Shown here: positions 58,290 to 64,000 of the stretch, one piece after another
Layout: each line of letters opens with the position of its first letter
Position numbering within the stretch: the first letter of the stretch is position 1
Origin: an uncultured Flavobacteriaceae bacterium
Lineage (GTDB): Bacteria; Bacteroidota; Bacteroidia; Flavobacteriales; Flavobacteriaceae
DNA length: 64,000 nucleotides
Assembly: GCA_947502635.1 (NCBI GenBank)
Contig: CANNAN010000004.1
Coordinates: forward strand, 1 to 64,000
Direction: 5' to 3'
Position numbers and translations under genes: made by a program
Notes under the pieces: model-generated
The model's database searches: none
What the model was told of the DNA's origin: nothing
The model's input: only the letters and a program-made list of their open reading frames with translations

Positions 58290-59390
58290 ATGACTAAAAT
58301 GAAAACTAACAACCTTACCACATTATTTGTGTGTTTATTACTCATTTTGAGTTTTAACACATTTGCGCAAGTAAATACGCCTCGAGGAAGTCAACAAGCT
58401 ACGATGTCCCAACGAGTAGGTATTTCAGATGTTTCAATAACATATTCCAGACCAAGTGTAAAAGATAGAGAGGTATGGGGAAAATTGGTTCCTTATGGAA
58501 TGACTAATTTAGGGTTTGGAACCGCTACGGCAGCGCCTTGGAGAGCAGGGGCAAACGAGAATACAATCATTACTTTTAGTCATGATGCTAAATTAGAAGG
58601 AAAAGCTATTAAAGCTGGAACTTATGGACTTCATGTAGAATTGAAAGATGCAGATCATGCAACTATCATTTTGTCTCGTGATGCGAATGCTTGGGGAAGT
58701 TATTTTTATGATGCTTCTAAAGATGCATTACGAGCAGATGTTAAAACAAAGTCTGTGGCACATAAAGAGCTGTTAACTTATGAAGTTAATGAAATACAGC
58801 CAACCTACGCAATAGTTTCTTTGGTGTGGGAGAAAAAAGAAATTCCTTTTAAAGTAGAATTTGATGTTACTAATATCGTTTTAAACGAGTTTAGAGCCAA
58901 ATCTATAGGTAGTTTAGGATTTAATAGACAAAACTGGGAAAATATGGCACGCTTTTCATTAAATAATAGTGGTGATTTAGATGAAGCTTTAGGATGGATA
59001 AATGGTGCTATAGAAGGTAATTTTTACAGCCAAAAAACCTTTAATAATCTCGCAATTAAAGGCCAGATATTAAATAAGCTTGGTAGAACTCAAGAGTATG
59101 GAGCATTAATGGATGAAGCCTCGACCATGGCGAATAAAAACCAAATGAATAATATCGGTTATCAAATGTTGGCAATAAAAGATTATGATCGGGCACTTAA
59201 ATACTTTAAGTTGAATGTAGCTAATAATCCTAAAGATGCTAATTCTCATGACAGTTTGGGAGAGTGCTACAAAACCATGGGAGATAAGAAAAATGCCATT
59301 AAATACTTAAAAAAGGCATTATCATTAAACCCTCCAGCTAATGTAAAAGCAAATTCAGAAAAGCTCTTAGGAGAGTTAGGAGCTTTATAA
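58290..59390 (+). CDS. DUF2911 domain protein with TPR-like tail, secreted
   Basis: Start at MTKMKTNNLTTLFV (58290; 58299 also possible), giving a signal peptide ending at NTFAQV. DUF2911 follows (about residues 25-165; VGISDVSITYSRPSVKDREV, GKLVPYGMTNLGFGTATAAP, TIILSRDANAWGSYFYDASK). The C-terminal third has TPR-like helices (DYDRALKYFKLNVANNPKDA, KNAIKYLKKALSLNPPANVK). Function of the family is unknown. It ends at a clear terminator. Confidence 0.9.
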   Translation: MTKMKTNNLTTLFVCLLLILSFNTFAQVNTPRGSQQATMSQRVGISDVSITYSRPSVKDREVWGKLVPYGMTNLGFGTATAAPWRAGANENTIITFSHDAKLEGKAIKAGTYGLHVELKDADHATIILSRDANAWGSYFYDASKDALRADVKTKSVAHKELLTYEVNEIQPTYAIVSLVWEKKEIPFKVEFDVTNIVLNEFRAKSIGSLGFNRQNWENMARFSLNNSGDLDEALGWINGAIEGNFYSQKTFNNLAIKGQILNKLGRTQEYGALMDEASTMANKNQMNNIGYQMLAIKDYDRALKYFKLNVANNPKDANSHDSLGECYKTMGDKKNAIKYLKKALSLNPPANVKANSEKLLGELGAL

Positions 59391-59428
59391 GAAGTCATCA
59401 ATCAAACTACAAATATAACTGTGTGATT

Positions 59429-59462
59429 AAAAGCTCAACTCTAAAAGGGTTGAGCTTTTTTT
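59429..59462 (+). terminator. Rho-independent terminator after the DUF2911 gene
   Basis: AAAAGCTCAAC pairs with GTTGAGCTTTT across nine bases and runs into seven Ts. It lies about 38 bp after the stop codon and touches the convergent miaE stop codon. Confidence 0.92.
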
Positions 59463-60042
59463 AACCATGTACGGTTTCGGTTTTACCGTAGTTTTTTATT
59501 ACTATACTTTCAAACTCTATGAGTTCTTTCCAACGTTTATCTACATCAACATCTTTTCCGTATTTACGTGCAAACCCTATGAAAGTTGTATAATGCCCTG
59601 CTTCACTAATCATTAAATCATGATAAAATTTAGAAAGTTCAGGGTCTTTTATTTCTTTTGATAATAGTTTAAAACGTTCGCAGCTTCTGGCTTCGATCAT
59701 AGCAGAAAATAAAAGTCTGTCTACCATGCATTGCAGTCTGTTTCCACCTTTATTCATGAATTTATACAGTTCATTAACATAACTGTCTTTACGCTCTCTA
59801 CCTAGTTTATAACCACGCTTTTTTATAATATCATGAACCATTTGGAAGTGTTCTAATTCTTCTTGAGCTAATACTAGCAAATCAGTAACCAAGTCGGTAT
59901 ACTCAGAATTTAAAGTAATTATAGTAATGGCATTAGTGGCTGCTTTTTGCTCACACCAAGCATGATCGGTTAAGATCTCTTCAATATTTGATTCTACAAT
60001 ATTTACCCAGCGCGGGTCTGTTTCTAGTTTTAAACCAAGCAT
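59461..60042 (-). CDS. miaE: tRNA-(ms[2]io[6]A)-hydroxylase MiaE
   Basis: Start at MLGLKLETDPRWVNIVESN (60042), the conserved family N-terminus. The 193-residue non-haem di-iron protein has ferritin-like helices with metal ligands in DHAWCEQKAA, LVLAQEELEHFQMVHDI, MIEARSCERFKLLS and ISEAGHYTTFI. It hydroxylates the isopentenyl group of tRNA A37. It begins 48 bp downstream of the recG stop codon on the same strand, so co-transcription is possible. Confidence 0.95.
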   Translation of the reverse strand: MLGLKLETDPRWVNIVESNIEEILTDHAWCEQKAATNAITIITLNSEYTDLVTDLLVLAQEELEHFQMVHDIIKKRGYKLGRERKDSYVNELYKFMNKGGNRLQCMVDRLLFSAMIEARSCERFKLLSKEIKDPELSKFYHDLMISEAGHYTTFIGFARKYGKDVDVDKRWKELIEFESIVIKNYGKTETVHG

Positions 60043-60089
60043 ATTCGTTTTTTTTTGTAAAAGTAAGATTATATAGTTAGCCACTAAAA

Positions 60090-62192
60090 TCACGAGATGT
60101 AATTCCAGATATTTTTATATTTTCCTAATGCTATATAGGTGTCTAAAACCACTTTGTTGCTTGCGGAAGCGAGGGTAGGATCATTTTTAAGCATATTTTT
60201 GGCGTGGTGTCTTGCTAATTTTAGAATGTCGTTATCTTTTATAATATCTGCAATTTTAAGATTTAAAACACCGCTTTGTTGTGTGCCCATAATATCACCA
60301 GGACCACGCAAGCGTAAATCGACTTCAGCAATTTCAAAGCCATCACTGGTTTTTACCATGGTTTCTAAACGCGTCTTACTATCATTACTAAGTTTATGGC
60401 CTGTCATTAAAATACAATAACTCTGTTCGGCACCACGTCCTACGCGACCACGAAGTTGATGTAATTGTGATAAACCAAAACGTTCTGCACTTTCAATAAT
60501 CATAACTGAAGCATTGGGTACATTGACGCCAACTTCAATAACAGTAGTCGCTACCATAATTTGAGTTTCCCCTTTTATAAAGCGTTGCATCTCGTAATCT
60601 TTATCTGCAGGTTTCATTTTTCCATGAACAATGGATATCTGATAATCTGGTAAAGGAAAATCTCTTGAGATACTTTCATAACCATCCATTAAATCTTTAT
60701 AATCCATTTTTTCATTTTCTTGAATTAATGGATATACAATATAAATTTGTCGTCCTTTAGTGATTTCATCTCGAATAAACTTGAAAACATTTAATCGGTT
60801 TTTATCATAGCGATGCACTGTTTTTATGGACTGTCTTCCTGGAGGTAATTCATCAATAATTGAGATGTCTAAATCTCCATAAACCGACATGGCTAAGGTT
60901 CTGGGAATTGGCGTCGCAGTCATTACCAAAATGTGCGGAGGCGACGTGTTTTTCTTCCATAATTTGCTTCTTTGAGCAACCCCAAATCGATGTTGTTCAT
61001 CAATGATTGCAAGCCCTAAATTTTTAAACTTCACCTTATCTTCAAGTAGGGCATGTGTGCCAATAAGGATTTGTAAATCGCCACTTTCTAAACGCTCATG
61101 AATTTTTTTTCTTTCTGAAGTTTTAGTTGAACCAGTAAGCTTTCCAATTCTGATATTCAATTTGTTACACTGTTCAAGTAATCCGTTATAGTGCTGGACT
61201 GACAAAATTTCAGTCGGTGCCATTAAACAAGCTTGAAAACCGTTGTCAAGCGCTATTAACATTGACATGAGTGCTACTATAGTCTTGCCAGAGCCTACAT
61301 CGCCTTGTAGAAGCCTATTCATTTGTGCATTGCTACCCATATCGGCACGAATTTCTTTTAAAACACGCTTCTGCGCATTCGTTAATTCGAAGGGTAAATG
61401 CGCTTTAAAAAAAGTGTTGAAATAGCTGCCGACTTTTTCAAAAGGAAAGCCTTTTATTTTTGATTTATGGACTAAATTTTTGATAATAAGTTGCAGCTGA
61501 ATATAAAATAATTCTTCAAATTTTAATCGAAATTGAGCTTTAGAAAGCAACTCTTGACTCATCGGGAAATGCACATTAAAAAGTGCTTCGCTTTTGGAAA
61601 TTAATTTGAGTTCGGTAAGTAGATTTTCAGAAAGTGTTTCAGTAAACCTTTTCCCTGTTTCTAAAAATAGTTGTTGCATGATTTTGCTAACCACACGATT
61701 TGTAATACCTCTATTAGATAGTTTTTCTGTTGAAGGATATACTGGTTGCATGACAGAGCGTAAATTTTCTTTATGCTCATCCAATCCCTCTACATCGGGG
61801 TGTGGCATATTAAACTTCCCGCTAAACCAGTTGATTTTTCCAAAAATAACATAGGGCTTATTGAGCTTTAAGCTGTCTCGAATCCATTTTTGTCCTCGAA
61901 ACCAAACGAGTTCCATAGTACCGGTATCATCTTGAAAAGTGGCAACTAAACGCTTACCACGCTTTTGAGCTACTTCTTTGAAGGTGGTAATTTTTCCAAT
62001 TATTTGAACATCTGCATTGCTACGTTGTAGTTGATTGATTTTATAGTATTGTGTGCGATCTATATATCTATTTGGAAATAAGTTGATTAAATCCTGATAG
62101 GTGTGAATGCCTAACTCCTTGCGCAATAAATCAGCACGATTTGGACCGACGCCTTTTAAATAATCTATAGGGGTTTGAAGTTTTACAGACAT
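60090..62192 (-). CDS. recG: ATP-dependent DNA helicase RecG
   Basis: The 700-residue helicase remodels stalled replication forks and Holliday junctions. Residues about 1-260 form the wedge/OB domain (TPIDYLKGVGPNRADLLRKE). The motor shows Walker A LQGDVGSGKTIVALMSM, the DEQH box IIDEQHRFGVAQR, MTATPIPRTLAMSVYGDLD and QLRGRVGRGAEQSYCILMTG. FEIAEVDLRLRGPGDIMGTQQ is the RecG-specific C-terminal block. Full length. Confidence 0.97.
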   Translation of the reverse strand: MSVKLQTPIDYLKGVGPNRADLLRKELGIHTYQDLINLFPNRYIDRTQYYKINQLQRSNADVQIIGKITTFKEVAQKRGKRLVATFQDDTGTMELVWFRGQKWIRDSLKLNKPYVIFGKINWFSGKFNMPHPDVEGLDEHKENLRSVMQPVYPSTEKLSNRGITNRVVSKIMQQLFLETGKRFTETLSENLLTELKLISKSEALFNVHFPMSQELLSKAQFRLKFEELFYIQLQLIIKNLVHKSKIKGFPFEKVGSYFNTFFKAHLPFELTNAQKRVLKEIRADMGSNAQMNRLLQGDVGSGKTIVALMSMLIALDNGFQACLMAPTEILSVQHYNGLLEQCNKLNIRIGKLTGSTKTSERKKIHERLESGDLQILIGTHALLEDKVKFKNLGLAIIDEQHRFGVAQRSKLWKKNTSPPHILVMTATPIPRTLAMSVYGDLDISIIDELPPGRQSIKTVHRYDKNRLNVFKFIRDEITKGRQIYIVYPLIQENEKMDYKDLMDGYESISRDFPLPDYQISIVHGKMKPADKDYEMQRFIKGETQIMVATTVIEVGVNVPNASVMIIESAERFGLSQLHQLRGRVGRGAEQSYCILMTGHKLSNDSKTRLETMVKTSDGFEIAEVDLRLRGPGDIMGTQQSGVLNLKIADIIKDNDILKLARHHAKNMLKNDPTLASASNKVVLDTYIALGKYKNIWNYIS

Positions 62193-62264
62193 AAAAGCGA
62201 ATTTAAGTTATTTCATTTAAGATTAAAAGTACTATTTTGGTCTAATCCTTGTTATTGTTTATAT

Positions 62265-64000
62265 ATGAAAAACCTAGCACTTCTTTTCTTTTTGTTTGTT
62301 ACTTGTTTTATAAGCTCTCAGCAGGCTGATTATGTCGATTTTAAAAGGGCTAAGGTGGAACTTGTTTTTAAAGATTTGTCAAAAAAAGAAATTAAAGGAT
62401 TAGTTACTTATGAATTTGAAATTTTAAAAGATTCAGACTCTATTTTTGTTGATGCAAGAAATTTTAATAAAATTAAGTATAAGTTAGATGGACAACTAGA
62501 GGGTAGTTTGTATAATGGAAGACAACTTATAGTAAAACACGCTTTTAAAGCCAATAGCAAACATAAATTGGATATTATTTGGGAAACTACCCCGAAAAAA
62601 GCACTGTATTTTATAGACTGGAATAATGAAGGAGATAATAAACAGGTTTGGACTCAGGGACAAGGTAAATACACGAGTAATTGGTTGCCTTCTATTGATG
62701 ATATGAATGATAAAATAGAGTTTGATCTAAATGTCGTTTTTCAAGAAGATTATGAAGTCATCAGCAATGGAAAGTTAGTTGATAAAAAATTATATCCTAA
62801 TGTCACAGAATGGCATTACGATATGCAAAACCCTATGCCGAGTTACTTGGTGGCGTTAGCTATTGGTAAATATGCAAAAAAGACTGAGATTTCTAAAAGC
62901 GGTATTCCGTTGGAGATGTATTATTATCCAAAAGATTCTTTGAAAGTTGAACCTACATATCGTTACACCAAACACATGTTCGATTTTTTAGAAGAAGAAA
63001 TCGGTGTGCCATACCCGTGGCAGAATTACAAGCAAGTACCAGTAAAGGATTTTTTATATGCGGGGATGGAAAATACAAGTGCAACCATTTTTTCTGATGC
63101 TTTTGTGGTTGATTCTATTGCTTTTGTAGATAAAAACTATGTAAATGTTAATGCGCATGAAATGGCGCATCAATGGTTTGGTGATTTGGTTACAGAAAGT
63201 TCTGGGACACATCATTGGTTGCAGGAAGGTTTTGCTACTTATTATGCCTTGTTAGCCGAACGTGACATATTTGGAGATGATTATTACTACTGGAGGCTTT
63301 ACGAATATGCTCAAGAATTATTAGAACAACACAAAGCAAGGCGAAGTACATCGCTTTTGGATCCTAAATCGAGCAGCACGACATTTTATAAAAAGGGAGC
63401 CTGGGTATTGCATATGTTGCGCGAAAAACTAGGTGATATCGCTTTTAAAACAGCTATTAAAAACTATCTGAACAAAAACCAATTCAAAAACGTAGAGACT
63501 AACGACTTTATAATTGAAGTAGAGCAGGCGAGTGGTCAGGATTTAGATGTATTTGTAGGGGCTTGGTTAAAAGCTAAGAAATTTAATTATGATGATGCTT
63601 TGGAGAGTCTTAAGAAATCTGTTTTTATACAGGAATATTTAATGGTTGATTGTGAGGCTTATACATCGAAATGTAAAAACTATATGACCTCTGGAATTTC
63701 GGATGAAGCTAAAATAAAGATCATCTCACAAATGCCAGACAAGTTACAAAAAGAGGACTTTAAGAATCCTGTGAAAGTGCGTCAGGCGATTGCTAAAGTG
63801 CTCTCTAAGATTCCAGAAGCTTTTAAAGAAGATTACGAAACGCTTCTTGATGATAAATCGTATAGAACCATAGAAGCTGCTTTGTTTGGGTTGTGGAATA
63901 GTTTTCCTAAAGAACAAAATAAATATTTAGAAAAAACTAGAGGTGTTCAAGGGTTTAATGATAAAAATATTAGAACACTTTGGTTAACACTAGCTTTGGC
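62265..64000 (+). CDS. M1-family metallopeptidase, 3' truncated by window edge
   Basis: This ORF starts at an ATG in good context (62265) and is still open at base 64000. It is missing from the ORF track because it has no stop. A signal peptide (MKNLALLFFLFVTCFISSQQ) precedes the N-terminal beta domain. The substrate-recognition motif is AGMENTSA, and the zinc site is His298-Glu-Met-Ala-His302 with the third ligand Glu321 in LQEGFATYY. This fits a secreted aminopeptidase-N-type enzyme that trims N-terminal residues. The C-terminal portion lies outside the window. Confidence 0.93.
   Translation, partial: MKNLALLFFLFVTCFISSQQADYVDFKRAKVELVFKDLSKKEIKGLVTYEFEILKDSDSIFVDARNFNKIKYKLDGQLEGSLYNGRQLIVKHAFKANSKHKLDIIWETTPKKALYFIDWNNEGDNKQVWTQGQGKYTSNWLPSIDDMNDKIEFDLNVVFQEDYEVISNGKLVDKKLYPNVTEWHYDMQNPMPSYLVALAIGKYAKKTEISKSGIPLEMYYYPKDSLKVEPTYRYTKHMFDFLEEEIGVPYPWQNYKQVPVKDFLYAGMENTSATIFSDAFVVDSIAFVDKNYVNVNAHEMAHQWFGDLVTESSGTHHWLQEGFATYYALLAERDIFGDDYYYWRLYEYAQELLEQHKARRSTSLLDPKSSSTTFYKKGAWVLHMLREKLGDIAFKTAIKNYLNKNQFKNVETNDFIIEVEQASGQDLDVFVGAWLKAKKFNYDDALESLKKSVFIQEYLMVDCEAYTSKCKNYMTSGISDEAKIKIISQMPDKLQKEDFKNPVKVRQAIAKVLSKIPEAFKEDYETLLDDKSYRTIEAALFGLWNSFPKEQNKYLEKTRGVQGFNDKNIRTLWLTLAL

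Overview
The window looks like chromosomal DNA from a member of the Flavobacteriaceae (Bacteroidota). The DNA is AT-rich, ribosome-binding sites are weak or absent, and many gene families are typical of this group: a flavobacterial LptD, a TamB-like giant protein, a THUMP-like methyltransferase, DUF4159, DUF2911, bacillithiol synthase BshA, MiaE, and a GH3/serine-hydrolase fusion. The genus cannot be fixed from the sequence alone. No rRNA, tRNA, CRISPR array, prophage or complete insertion sequence was seen.

Bases 1-5.8 kb are an accessory-looking stretch. It holds the 3' part of a protein built from near-identical 34-residue repeats, then minus-strand small genes (zinc-ribbon membrane protein, secreted serine hydrolase, membrane protein, secreted YPD-repeat protein, a possible immunity-type protein). 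Two 149-bp copies of a short terminal-inverted-repeat element, each flanked by a 4-bp duplication, lie among them.

Bases 5.9-12.7 kb are mostly minus-strand housekeeping genes: a THUMP-like methyltransferase, an AI-2E family transporter, a SpoU methyltransferase, DUF4159, RsmE and TsaD. Bases 12.8-20.3 kb are on the plus strand: TamB, PfkA, GAPDH with a clear terminator, and a BadF/NagK-type kinase. Bases 20.5-24.0 kb form a Crp/Fnr regulator plus YceI / extradiol dioxygenase / metallo-beta-lactamase-fold / EamA cluster, the last gene frameshifted. Bases 24.4-29.0 kb hold an NTF2-like secreted protein, an ECF sigma factor, GMP reductase, a hybrid histidine kinase that lacks its phospho-acceptor histidine, and RidA.

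Bases 29.0-37.2 kb hold LptD on the minus strand, divergent from an envelope/redox operon: amidase, MCE protein, membrane FeS protein, CCG-type FeS protein and two small conserved proteins. Bases 37.4-46.8 kb carry SerB, GH3-serine hydrolase, BshA, a small outer membrane protein and a giant FAD/FeS dehydrogenase. Bases 46.9-51.2 kb are minus-strand: an AlkD-like protein, a small protein, a lipoprotein/NTF2/WYL-regulator set and an LpxH-like phosphoesterase. Bases 51.4-64 kb carry AroC, a dicarboxylate symporter, a mercaptopyruvate sulfurtransferase, a DCC thiol oxidoreductase, MutS2, a DUF2911 protein, MiaE, RecG and the 5' part of an M1 aminopeptidase.

The least ordinary observations are the paired MITE-like elements, four small genes that each become intact if one base is added (most at short homopolymers), the His-to-Tyr hybrid kinase, the repeat-expanded coiled-coil protein, dispersed ACTGAAC heptamer tracts, and a TamB gene with no ATG/GTG/TTG at its expected start. 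No convincing wholly new system was found.
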